A DNA stretch of 16,357 nt from Chloroflexota bacterium (lineage in GTDB: Bacteria; Chloroflexota; UBA5177; JANWHV01), in NCBI GenBank assembly GCA_025924845.1, contig JAICHN010000064.1, positions 1-16,357 on the forward strand, written 5' to 3'. Each line of letters starts with the position of its first letter. The stretch's first letter is position 1. A model generated the notes under the pieces. That model was not told the DNA's origin. It was given only the letters and a program-made list of their open reading frames with translations, and did not search any database. The position numbers and the translations under genes are program-made. Positions 1-7,106 of the stretch are shown one piece after another.

Positions 1-34
1 GGCCGCTGCTTCACCATGTGGGCTTGTCATAACG

Positions 35-1204
35 TTAGTCGATCCAACTACCCTGGGTGAACTCAGCGGTGAAGAAAAAGAGCAGGGGTACGGCGAACCA
101 GGCCAGGCGACGCAGGCGGGTTTCATCCAGCATGAGGGCAAGCACGATAAATGCCGGCAAGACCGCCAGCATATAACGCCCGGTAGACAGGTAGCGGCTC
201 AAGGCAAAGCACCATCCGGCGAGACCGAAAAGAGTAAGATCGAGACCGAGCCGGCGCGCCCCCAGCAAAAGCAGGGCGAGTACGCCGAGAGCCGAAACAA
301 GGTCCCATAGGAGTACGTAGTTGGCGCTCGGAGAGTGAATAAGATGCCACTGGGGCGAGCGAATGACCGTGACGTACTGCTGGATCGTCTGCCACGGTGC
401 GAGGAGCGCGATATGCCACTTTTCCTGAAAGGTGTCCAGGATGACGCCCCCGCCCAGCCAGGCGCTGAGGATCTTTTGATAGACGAGCAGTCCCAATCCC
501 GGTAAGGCGGCGGCGCCAATGCCGCGGGCCAGCGCGCCGGCTTCGCGCTGCCGGCGGAGGGCAAGCAGGATGGGGACGACAAGCACGAGGCCCTGAAGGC
601 GGGTAAGTACGGCCAGGAGCGACAGGAATCCCGCCAGGCCAAGCCGATCGCGCCGTACCGCCAGCAGGGCTGCCGCGCTGAAGGCCAGAAACAGGGACTC
701 GCTGTAGGCGCCGAGCAAGTAAAAGGAATCGGGATACAACAAGATCACCACAATGGTACGCCAGGCCACCCGGTCGCCGAAGCCGTCCGCCACCCAGCGC
801 CAGAGTAGACCGAGCGCCGGCACGCAAGCGAGGTTGGAAACAAGCAGTCCGGCAGTGAGGTAGTGGCCGAACAAAGGCACGGCAAGGACGCGAATAAGGA
901 AGGGGTAGACCGGCATGTAGGCGGTGTTCAGACCATCGGCCGCGTAGCCGTGGGCGGCGATTTGGGTAAAGCGCAGGGCGTCGAAGTGCCGCCAGGGCTC
1001 GAGTAGGATCGCCGCGAGCCCGGCGGGCCCTCCGTTGTGCGGCAGGACGAGATAAGTAATGCTACCCACAATGGTCAGAAGCACCCGGAAGCCGACCACG
1101 AGCAGCACGAGGTCGGCCCACGGCACGGCGCATGGGGAGGCGGGCGCGGGCAAGCCGGTGCCCGCGCTCTCCGAAATCGGCTCAAGCGGAGTCGGTTCAA
1201 CCAT
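35..1204 (-). CDS. PIG-V-like polytopic mannosyltransferase (putative)
   Basis: Probable integral-membrane glycosyltransferase of the PIG-V/GT-C class, expected to move a sugar (mannose in characterised members) from a polyprenyl-phosphate donor to an acceptor on the outer face of the membrane. Numbered from the ATG at 1204 (389 residues), the luminal-loop signature HFDALRFTQIAAHGY lies near residues 73-87 with its acidic residue at D75. It is followed by AYMPVYPFL, which matches the PIG-V 'FFPLYP' element, and YPDSFYLLGAYSESLF, which matches the 'aYSEsLF' element. About ten hydrophobic segments fill the rest. The open frame extends upstream to a TTG at 1261, but I prefer the ATG at 1204 because it overlaps the upstream gene's TGA (ATGGTTGA), implying translational coupling. 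No clear Shine-Dalgarno sequence is visible. Class membership is fairly secure; donor and acceptor are unknown. Confidence 0.8.
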   Translation of the reverse strand: MVEPTPLEPISESAGTGLPAPASPCAVPWADLVLLVVGFRVLLTIVGSITYLVLPHNGGPAGLAAILLEPWRHFDALRFTQIAAHGYAADGLNTAYMPVYPFLIRVLAVPLFGHYLTAGLLVSNLACVPALGLLWRWVADGFGDRVAWRTIVVILLYPDSFYLLGAYSESLFLAFSAAALLAVRRDRLGLAGFLSLLAVLTRLQGLVLVVPILLALRRQREAGALARGIGAAALPGLGLLVYQKILSAWLGGGVILDTFQEKWHIALLAPWQTIQQYVTVIRSPQWHLIHSPSANYVLLWDLVSALGVLALLLLGARRLGLDLTLFGLAGWCFALSRYLSTGRYMLAVLPAFIVLALMLDETRLRRLAWFAVPLLFFFTAEFTQGSWID

Positions 1205-2459
1205 GGGCGCCAACCAGAGTTCGGGCGTCGCGCCGTCGATACAGCCAATAGGCCAGCGCAACCGATAGGGGAGGAAGGGCGTTGATGCCCACGGTGTGAT
1301 AGTCTCGGATCACTACCATGGGCGCCAGAACGGTGACCCAGGCCGCCAGGAGCACGGCTTGATCGCGGAGGCCCGCGCCGGCGGGACCGATCAGGCTGAG
1401 GAGGGCCGGGGCAAGGAGGATTTGGTCGCTGGTATGCACATAGGGCGATAGCGCCAGATACACGGCGATCCCTCCGCCCAGCAAATCTTGCCGACCTGGC
1501 CCGCCCGGACGGTGTACACGTACGGCGAGCTTGGCGACGATCCCGGCCGCGCCAAGCAAACACGCGGCGTTGAGGATTCCACTGGCGGCGCTGCCCTGAT
1601 AGAGGCCGGAGACGGACGCCAGATCGGGTTGCAGGCTGATGCTGTCCCCTAACTGCCGCAGGGCGGTGAGCCAATGCCCATAGGCCGCCGGCCCACCATC
1701 GAACCGTAGGCCGACCAGCGCGGCCAGTCCGCCCGCCAGTGCGAAGCCGGCGGACATGTGCTTCTTGCTGCCGTTAGGGGCGGCAAGGATGACGATGATC
1801 GCGATTGGCCCCATCAGATGAGGTTTGAATAGGCCACAGCCAAGGCACACTCCCGCCAAAAATGGTCGTCCCAGAGCGGTCAGTCGATAGGAAGCGCCCA
1901 GAGCGAGGAGCAACGGTGTGGAGTTCTGCCCCAGGCGCAGATCGAAGAGAGCGGCGGGCGAGATGGTGACCAGCGCGGCGGTGAGCAGGCGTGGACGGCG
2001 GGGCCAGTCGTACAGTGCCAGATACGCGCCGAGGGCGCCGCAGACAAAGAGCAACGCGGCCCAGAGGTGATAGGCCCCGCTCTCCGGGAGACCGGCAAAG
2101 GGTCGGAGAAGGAGCGCGAAGGGCGGCGGATCGGTATAAGGGGCGAACGCGAACGGCAGATTATGCCCCGCCCCGCCGTTGAACACTTGCTGCTGCACGC
2201 GCCAAAGGCTGGGCCAACTGAAAGGGTCTATCCCTTGCTTGTCGGCCACGGCGGCCGCGTAGAAAACCTTGAAGTCCGAGCCGTTTCCAGGGGCGGGCAC
2301 GTAGGTAGCGACATAGTAGACGGCGAAGGCCACGATGCATGCCATGAGGAGGGCAAGGGCGAGAGGTCGCCGCGTCATTGGCGCCACGATGCCTTCGGCG
2401 CCGCAATCCAGCCCCGCGTCGGAATGCAGGGTGAGGGAGTCGGGAATTGGGGCCGCCAC
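1197..2459 (-). CDS. GT87/DUF2029-type membrane glycosyltransferase
   Basis: Probable polyprenyl-phosphate-dependent glycosyltransferase (GT-C fold) in the cytoplasmic membrane. Characterised GT87 relatives are mannosyl- or arabinosyltransferases of cell-envelope lipids. Two family marks are visible: GSDFKVFYAAA, with the acidic residue (D62) in the first outer loop after TM1 and followed by GIDPF, and APYTDPPPFALLLRPFAGLP near residues 107-126, the 'Y.PP...ll.P' element. The rest is mostly hydrophobic helices. Start choice: the frame opens at a TTG at 2561 inside the promoter, and an ATG exists at 2378, but the GTG at 2459 has a near-perfect ribosome-binding site (AAGGGAGG, 4 nt spacer) at 2464-2471. 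This gives 420 residues. It is the first gene of a two-gene unit with the PIG-V-like gene. Substrate unknown. Confidence 0.82.
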   Translation of the reverse strand: MAAPIPDSLTLHSDAGLDCGAEGIVAPMTRRPLALALLMACIVAFAVYYVATYVPAPGNGSDFKVFYAAAVADKQGIDPFSWPSLWRVQQQVFNGGAGHNLPFAFAPYTDPPPFALLLRPFAGLPESGAYHLWAALLFVCGALGAYLALYDWPRRPRLLTAALVTISPAALFDLRLGQNSTPLLLALGASYRLTALGRPFLAGVCLGCGLFKPHLMGPIAIIVILAAPNGSKKHMSAGFALAGGLAALVGLRFDGGPAAYGHWLTALRQLGDSISLQPDLASVSGLYQGSAASGILNAACLLGAAGIVAKLAVRVHRPGGPGRQDLLGGGIAVYLALSPYVHTSDQILLAPALLSLIGPAGAGLRDQAVLLAAWVTVLAPMVVIRDYHTVGINALPPLSVALAYWLYRRRDARTLVGAHG

Positions 2460-2463
2460 CTGA

Positions 2464-2471
2464 CCTCCCTT
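2464..2471 (-). promoter_or_regulatory. Strong Shine-Dalgarno that fixes the GT87 start
   Basis: On the minus strand AAGGGAGG lies 4 nt before an in-frame GTG (2459-2457). It is the best ribosome-binding site in this unit. It decides the start against the longer TTG frame at 2561 and the internal ATG at 2378. Confidence 0.7.
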
Positions 2472-2532
2472 ACGATTTTGTCGGCCGACGCCGCTCTGCC
2501 AGGCAGGTAGACGGCAAAAGGTCACTGGCACC

Positions 2533-2561
2533 ATGGTAGTTACGGCGCGGAGGGTCGTCAA
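2533..2561 (-). promoter_or_regulatory. Sigma-70-type promoter of the GT87/PIG-V pair
   Basis: On the minus strand TTGACG (2561-2556) and TACCAT (2538-2533) are separated by exactly 17 bp. Transcription would begin near 2526, leaving a leader of about 67 nt before the GTG at 2459. The -35 box forms one edge of the 21-bp repeat at 2556-2576, so a protein bound to the repeat would touch RNA polymerase here. Confidence 0.6.
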
Positions 2562-2576
2562 TCACCGCGATGGGTG
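2556..2576. repeat. 21-bp direct repeat, copy 1, operator-like
   Basis: Identical over 21 bp to 5103-5123, on the same strand. The core is an inverted repeat ATCACC-GCGATG-GGTGGT (5 of 6 pairs here; 6 of 6 in the other copy). It lies between divergent glycosyltransferase units and includes the -35 box of the minus-strand promoter. A transcription-factor site is an inference. Confidence 0.55.
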
Positions 2577-2600
2577 GTGTGATTTCGCCCGGCATTGCGG

Positions 2601-2626
2601 TACAGCTGTATTAAGTCCCATATAAT
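2601..2626 (+). promoter_or_regulatory. Candidate promoter region for the plus-strand GT39-like gene
   Basis: A perfect TATAAT stands at 2621-2626 on the plus strand, preceded by the 10-bp palindrome TACAGCTGTA at 2601-2610. No good -35 box has normal spacing (TTGCGG at 2595-2600 would need a 20-bp spacer), so activator help or a different promoter is possible. A second AT-rich box, TATATT at 2681-2686, is closer to the gene. Confidence 0.35.
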
Positions 2627-2740
2627 GATCTGCACCGGGGCGTAGCCAAGAGTATCATCCAAACTGATTCACGGCCAACCTATATTTTGCCCCGCCATAA
2701 CGGTGAGATTCAGGTTCTATTGTTCAGATATCAGCATGAT

Positions 2741-4807
2741 ATGGCGCGACGCTCCCAGATTCCGTTAACTCTGGGGGCGACGATCGCCGTCCTGGCCGCG
2801 ATTGTTTCGAGGCACGCTGGTGATTCAAAGCAGGTTCCGGTCTTTGTGGTCGCGGCCACCCTGATCGCGATCGTCGGCGCGGCGATCAGCTTCCCGGTGC
2901 CGGCACCTCGCACTTTAATACTGGAAAGGAGATTTGAGCCGACCCGACCAGCTGGTCCGGCGGCTTTAGTTTTTCTTCTGCCCGCAGTGGCGGCAGTATT
3001 GATTTGGCGTACGGAGCCGTTTGCCCTTTTCCACCAATTCGTGAAATCAAGTTCGACCGGGGCGGCAGTCCTGTGGTTAGGTGGGTTGGTAGCTGGACTT
3101 GCCATGCTCTGGGATCGGTGGCACGGACAACCACGCGTCGGGGGCTTTGTCACGGCGATCAAGCGACCTGATACTCGCTGGGTGATGGCGATACTGATCG
3201 TTATCCTGATTGTGGGCGCGGTGGTACGGCTCTGGCATCTCTCCTCGCTCCCGGAGGGTATCTGGTCGGACGAAGCTGACAGCGCAGCCGATGCGGTCCG
3301 GTTGCTGCACGCGCCGTTTCAGCCGTTCGCGCCCGGTAACTATGGTCACAATCCAGCTCTCTACTTTTATGCCATGGCCGCCCTGATCCGGGCGGGCGGT
3401 GAGACCATCTGGATGGCCCGCCTGACCTCGGCGCTTTTCGGCGTCGCGAGCATCGCGGCGGCATTTGCCGTGGGCTATCAGGTGCGCGGCGCCGTGCTTG
3501 CCCTCTACGCGGCATCGTTGATGGCCATGGCCCAGTGGGCGATTACCTTTTCAAGAGTAGCGATGCCCAACATTCCCATTCCGGCGATTACCGGCCTTGG
3601 CTATGCCACGTTCATGATCGCCATGCATCGGCCGCGTCCATTTTGGTTCGCCTTGAGTGGCACGCTGCTCGGACTGTCGTTTCTTACCTATCCGGGCGCC
3701 TACTTGCCGGCGGTTATCCCTCTACTGTTGGTGTATGCGCGATCACGCTCGGATCCGGCATTTGCCCGAGCGAGCAGGCATGGACGCCTGTTTCTCCCCT
3801 TATGTTTGCTGGTCAGCGCGGCGCCGATGCTGACCACGCTGTTCCTTGATGGGAATTATGTGCTCGGTCGGGTACACGTTACCTCGCTATTCAACGAATA
3901 TCATGACACCGCCCGCCGTATCCTGGGCCTCCTCGACAACATACGTAGCTATACGTTAATGTTTACCGTCCAGGGCGATCACAACGGTCGACATAATCTG
4001 TCCGGGTCGCCCATGCTTGATCCTATTACCGGTGTCCTTTTTCTGCTCGGACTCGGAATTTGCCTTCGACAGTGGCGACAGTGGCAGTACCAGACACTAT
4101 TACTTTGGCTGGCGAGCAATCTCCTGAGCGGAATTCTGTCCCTGGAGTCTGAGGCGCCCCACGGGGCCCGCACGCTCGGCGCACTCGTCCCCGTGGTGGT
4201 TATCGCCGCGATGCCTTTGCTCTATCTCAAGCCGGTAGTGCAATCGACATTGGACCGCCTCGGCACCCACCGGGCTGTAGAGCAACAGGTTGGACCCAAG
4301 CCGGCAAGCCGCGACGCGGGACGAAAGGATACCTCCATAGCTAGCGCCCGTATTTCCGCTGGTCTTGCATCGGCTCTACTCCTAGGCGCCCTCATCCTGA
4401 ACCTCAACCAGTACTTCGGGGAGCAAGCCCGAAGTCTCCGCTCGTGGAGGGATATGGGAGGGCAGATTACCACGATGGCACGGTCAATTGCCCGGTTAAA
4501 CCGGGAAGGCGCTCACGTCTACACCGACCCGACGAAGATGAACGATATCGTGGTGCAGCTTGTAGCACCGGACTGGAAACCCCAGGCATACAACGCAAGT
4601 CATCCGTTTCGCGACGTGGCGAAAAGCGGGCAAATCGCATTCGTCATCCCTGTTCAGAGTGTGCCACTCGTGCGCCGCCTCCGATCCGGCATCAGTGATG
4701 TACGAGTGATCGCGATCACGCCGGCCTTCAATCAGCGGATAATCGAGGGTTGCGTAGTTAGCTGGCAAGCTCGGCCCGTGGCTTCGACACGGCGGAAAGG
4801 CGGGTGA
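2741..4807 (+). CDS. GT39/ArnT-like polytopic glycosyltransferase with long N-terminal membrane extension
   Basis: Probable PMT/ArnT-superfamily (GT-C) transferase acting on the outer face of the membrane with a polyprenyl-phosphate sugar donor. From the ATG at 2741 it has 688 residues. The hallmark acidic pair of the first outer loop is in LPEGIWSDEADSAADAVRLL (D177, E178), followed by a GHNPALYFY segment typical of the family's 'hPPlyyy' element. Unusually, about four extra hydrophobic segments precede the helix that leads into this loop, which in most relatives is TM1. After the last helix (around residue 560) comes a soluble tail of about 125 residues, expected outside the membrane. An upstream in-frame TTG (2687) is possible; neither start has a good ribosome-binding site. 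Sugar and acceptor are unknown. Confidence 0.8.
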   Translation: MARRSQIPLTLGATIAVLAAIVSRHAGDSKQVPVFVVAATLIAIVGAAISFPVPAPRTLILERRFEPTRPAGPAALVFLLPAVAAVLIWRTEPFALFHQFVKSSSTGAAVLWLGGLVAGLAMLWDRWHGQPRVGGFVTAIKRPDTRWVMAILIVILIVGAVVRLWHLSSLPEGIWSDEADSAADAVRLLHAPFQPFAPGNYGHNPALYFYAMAALIRAGGETIWMARLTSALFGVASIAAAFAVGYQVRGAVLALYAASLMAMAQWAITFSRVAMPNIPIPAITGLGYATFMIAMHRPRPFWFALSGTLLGLSFLTYPGAYLPAVIPLLLVYARSRSDPAFARASRHGRLFLPLCLLVSAAPMLTTLFLDGNYVLGRVHVTSLFNEYHDTARRILGLLDNIRSYTLMFTVQGDHNGRHNLSGSPMLDPITGVLFLLGLGICLRQWRQWQYQTLLLWLASNLLSGILSLESEAPHGARTLGALVPVVVIAAMPLLYLKPVVQSTLDRLGTHRAVEQQVGPKPASRDAGRKDTSIASARISAGLASALLLGALILNLNQYFGEQARSLRSWRDMGGQITTMARSIARLNREGAHVYTDPTKMNDIVVQLVAPDWKPQAYNASHPFRDVAKSGQIAFVIPVQSVPLVRRLRSGISDVRVIAITPAFNQRIIEGCVVSWQARPVASTRRKGG

Positions 4808-4980
4808 ATCCGCGGCACCTTCAACCGTACTGAACCGGTCGGGCTCCACTACGACAAGTCGTTTATCGCCACGGTACCGGCGCGTAACTGCCTACTTTTC
4901 GTGTTCCTGGTGATGTACGTTTGGCCAATCCGACGATCCGGCGAAGCGGGTTGGTCATTCAGTCTGCTCGGGAGCTGATC

Positions 4981-4996
4981 GGACGACAGATCGTCC
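4981..4996 (+). other. Perfect 6-bp hairpin in the gap
   Basis: GGACGA-CAGA-TCGTCC lies 174 nt after the stop of the large GT39-like gene. No T run follows, so it is not a standard intrinsic terminator. It could be a weak terminator, an mRNA 3' end structure or a protein site. Confidence 0.3.
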
Positions 4997-5102
4997 CAGG
5001 AGTCGGCCGGTCACTTCGGCGTAATGGTTGATTGGGACCCGCTCTCCGGCGCTTTTGGGGAGTGTATCCCTCTACTTCAGGTGATCGTTGTGTGGAAAGA
5101 GC

Positions 5103-5123
5103 CGTCAATCACCGCGATGGGTG
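5103..5123. repeat. 21-bp direct repeat, copy 2, operator-like
   Basis: Identical to 2556-2576. Here the core inverted repeat is perfect: ATCACC-GCGATG-GGTGAT at 5108-5125. It lies about 100 bp upstream of the GTG at 5224, in front of a second glycosyltransferase unit, as expected for a shared regulator site. Confidence 0.55.
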
Positions 5124-5212
5124 ATGGGCCTACCGGTCGCCGGACTGCTATCGTGCTGTACAGTACCTTCGGAATGGCGCCTCGCCCATCGAGCTGGGGG
5201 TTCATGTTGGCT

Positions 5213-5217
5213 GGAGG
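5213..5217 (+). promoter_or_regulatory. Shine-Dalgarno fixing the GTG start at 5224
   Basis: GGAGG with a 6-nt spacer to the GTG at 5224. It supports translation of the small 165-codon gene, which otherwise has no recognised homology. Confidence 0.65.
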
Positions 5218-5223
5218 GCATAC

Positions 5224-5721
5224 GTGCGGATAGAGCGACACGCCTCCACCAACCGATCGGATTCGGCATTGCTCCGGCCCCTGTCGGTGGTTCTTCTGGG
5301 ATTGATCGTCCTAGTCGGTATGTCTCGACTGTCCGTGGAGGCGCCGTTTTTCGGCCGATCGTCGCTCGTCAACTCTGCTGGTTGGGCGCCCGTACCCCAG
5401 GATGACCGGAACGCTCCCGAGGTCGATCTGGCGTTGCGCCGCGCCGCGAGCATGCTGCCCGTGAGTTCGGTATGCGTGATAGCACGTGATTCCTGGAATC
5501 GCGACTACTTCAGGGCTTCGTATATATTGATGCCCCGCCGAGTGTGGCCGGCGGCGCCCTTGCTCTCACGTCCCGTGCCTTCGCCGGGTACGCTTGCCGC
5601 GACGCTCTCCAGCCGGCATGCCGACTGCTTGCTGGTCCCGCCCGCCGCCGCCGTCCCTGACGGTTGGCTCCGGGTGAGCGGTGGGGCTTATGCGATATAT
5701 ATCCCGAAGGGCCGGCGATGA
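5224..5721 (+). CDS. Small single-pass membrane-anchored protein, unknown function
   Basis: No family recognised. The 165-residue product has a short basic N-terminus, one strong hydrophobic segment (LLRPLSVVLLGLIVLVGM, about residues 16-33) and then about 130 soluble residues. By the positive-inside rule these should lie outside the membrane. The soluble part contains SWNRDYFRASYILMPRRVWP, which resembles the 'Y..rY.l.PR.v' patch often seen in outer domains of bacterial PMT-like enzymes; that comparison is from memory. Its TGA overlaps the next gene's ATG (ATGA), so it is probably translated with the GT39-like transferase and may be its accessory subunit. GTG start with a strong GGAGG ribosome-binding site. 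Confidence 0.75.
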   Translation: MRIERHASTNRSDSALLRPLSVVLLGLIVLVGMSRLSVEAPFFGRSSLVNSAGWAPVPQDDRNAPEVDLALRRAASMLPVSSVCVIARDSWNRDYFRASYILMPRRVWPAAPLLSRPVPSPGTLAATLSSRHADCLLVPPAAAVPDGWLRVSGGAYAIYIPKGRR

Positions 5722-7106
5722 GCGGCGAGCTTCTCTGGTCCGCGCTCGCCATTGCGGCTATTCCGGCCGCGGGCTATCCCTGGACGCGGCTGCTCGGCTT
5801 GCGGGGATCGCTTGGCTTCGCGGCGGCGTGGCTGCTTGGCTCGGGGATTTTGACGAGCGCCATGCTCATTCTGAGCGTGGCTCAAGGCCGATTCACCCGG
5901 CTGTCTCTCGCACTGATCTGGTTGGCGGTTACCGCCGACGGCTGCCTGAGCGCGAGATGGAGCGAGCAATCGCTTCGACCGGCGCGGCCACGCTTGCCGG
6001 GGCGGACCGGGCTTCCGCTCACCATACTTGCATCGGCCGTGATAGCTTTCCAAACGGCATATGTCTGGCTGGCGGCGGTAAGGGTGCCTCTGGGCAGCTT
6101 CGACTCATGGTCGCTCTGGGAGTATAAGGGTAGACTCTTTCATCTCGACGGCATGGTGAGTGGGCTCAGTCTGCATGACCGCGCCCTCGTCTTCGCGCAT
6201 CCTGCCTATCCACCGCTGCTGTCGCTGCTGATCGCCTGGGTCTACACCTGGGCGGGAGCAGCGGCGCCTGCCTTGATGAAGCCGCTCTTCCCCCTCTTTT
6301 TCGGCTCGCTCCTCGCCGCGTTTTTCGCCGCGTTGGGCCCGCGCCTGGGTATCGGCGCGGCCCTGGTGGGGACCGCTGCCCTTGCGTTAATCCCCCGTAT
6401 CGCGGACTACGCGGGGACCGGGCTGGCCGATGTGCCGATGACCGCCTTTCTGGTCGCGGCGGCCTCGGCCTATTGCGCTTATCTGGAGAGCGGCGAGCGG
6501 CGCGCGTTGGTAGCCGCGGGCGTGCTGCTGGGCTTCGCGGCGCTCACCAAGCGGGATGCTCTGCCCTACCTGGGAGCGGCGGTCCTTGGGCTGGGACTCC
6601 TTGAACGGCGCGGCGGTGTGGTTACCCAAACGGCAGGCGCTGCTCTGGCGGTGTGCGGGCCGTGGTACGCCTACGTCGCCCTAACCGGCGTGCAGGATCG
6701 TGACTTTCTGCCCGCGACGCTGTCGAACATCGGCGCGCATCTCGACCGGATCGGCCCCATCGCTCGATTATTCCTCCTCAACCTCTATGCAATCGACGAG
6801 TGGAGCGTGCTCTGGATCGCCATGCCGGCCGTGCTGTTAACCGCGCTGCTCGCTCGGCGGGTGCGCACGCCTGCCTTGCTCCTCATGATCGTGCTCCCAT
6901 TGGCGGTTTTCATTGGATCGCTCAGCCTGTCCGCGTGGCCGGATTACACCGAGCATGCCAGAACGTCGCTCGATCGCTTGATCCTGGGTACCTGCCCCTT
7001 CGCCCTCTGGTTTGTCTGCGAACAGCTTGTGCCGAAGCGACTACCTAATAACCGACGGCAGCGCTTTGCGGCGAACAGAGCACCCGAGCCAGGAATCGGC
7101 CCGTAA
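5718..7106 (+). CDS. GT39-like polytopic glycosyltransferase
   Basis: Probable PMT/ArnT-like integral-membrane transferase of 462 residues. The catalytic-loop acidic residue is most likely D129 in [19 protein letters not shown] (about residues 127-145), a 'DsWs.W..Ka' pattern found in this class. The downstream elements [11 protein letters not shown] (161-171), [12 protein letters not shown] (233-244) and [10 protein letters not shown] (276-285) are in the order typical of PMT_2-type proteins. About eleven hydrophobic helices are visible. The frame is open from 5664, but the ATG at 5718 overlaps the stop of the 165-residue protein (ATGA), so that start is chosen. The last about 25 residues are hydrophilic and are encoded by DNA that also encodes the C-terminus of the convergent uvrA. 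Donor and acceptor unknown. Confidence 0.82.
   Translation: MSGELLWSALAIAAIPAAGYPWTRLLGLRGSLGFAAAWLLGSGILTSAMLILSVAQGRFTRLSLALIWLAVTADGCLSARWSEQSLRPARPRLPGRTGLPLTILASAVIAFQTAYVWLAAVRVPLGSFDSWSLWEYKGRLFHLDGMVSGLSLHDRALVFAHPAYPPLLSLLIAWVYTWAGAAAPALMKPLFPLFFGSLLAAFFAALGPRLGIGAALVGTAALALIPRIADYAGTGLADVPMTAFLVAAASAYCAYLESGERRALVAAGVLLGFAALTKRDALPYLGAAVLGLGLLERRGGVVTQTAGAALAVCGPWYAYVALTGVQDRDFLPATLSNIGAHLDRIGPIARLFLLNLYAIDEWSVLWIAMPAVLLTALLARRVRTPALLLMIVLPLAVFIGSLSLSAWPDYTEHARTSLDRLILGTCPFALWFVCEQLVPKRLPNNRRQRFAANRAPEPGIGP

Larger units (their letters stand above)
4808..5223. other. 416-bp gene-free gap with hairpin and operator-like repeat
   Basis: No convincing reading frame is present; the 69-codon frame at 5024-5233 has no recognisable features and overlaps a better-supported start. 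The gap holds a perfect 6-bp stem with a 4-nt loop (GGACGA-CAGA-TCGTCC, 4981-4996), the second copy of the 21-bp repeat (5103-5123) and the palindrome CTGTACAG (5156-5163). It ends in the ribosome-binding site of the next gene. The gap probably contains the promoter of that gene, but I see no clear -35/-10 pair. Confidence 0.6.

Noticed and set aside
123..827. 234-codon minus-strand frame
   Set aside because: Alternative-frame shadow of the PIG-V-like gene, Arg/Pro-rich with no motifs.
2460..2561. Longer GT87 frame starting at TTG 2561
   Set aside because: The extra 34 codons cover the -35/-10 promoter, and a strong ribosome-binding site marks the GTG at 2459.
5024..5233. 69-codon plus-strand frame
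   Set aside because: No recognisable features or ribosome-binding site. It overlaps the operator-like repeat and the well-supported start at 5224.
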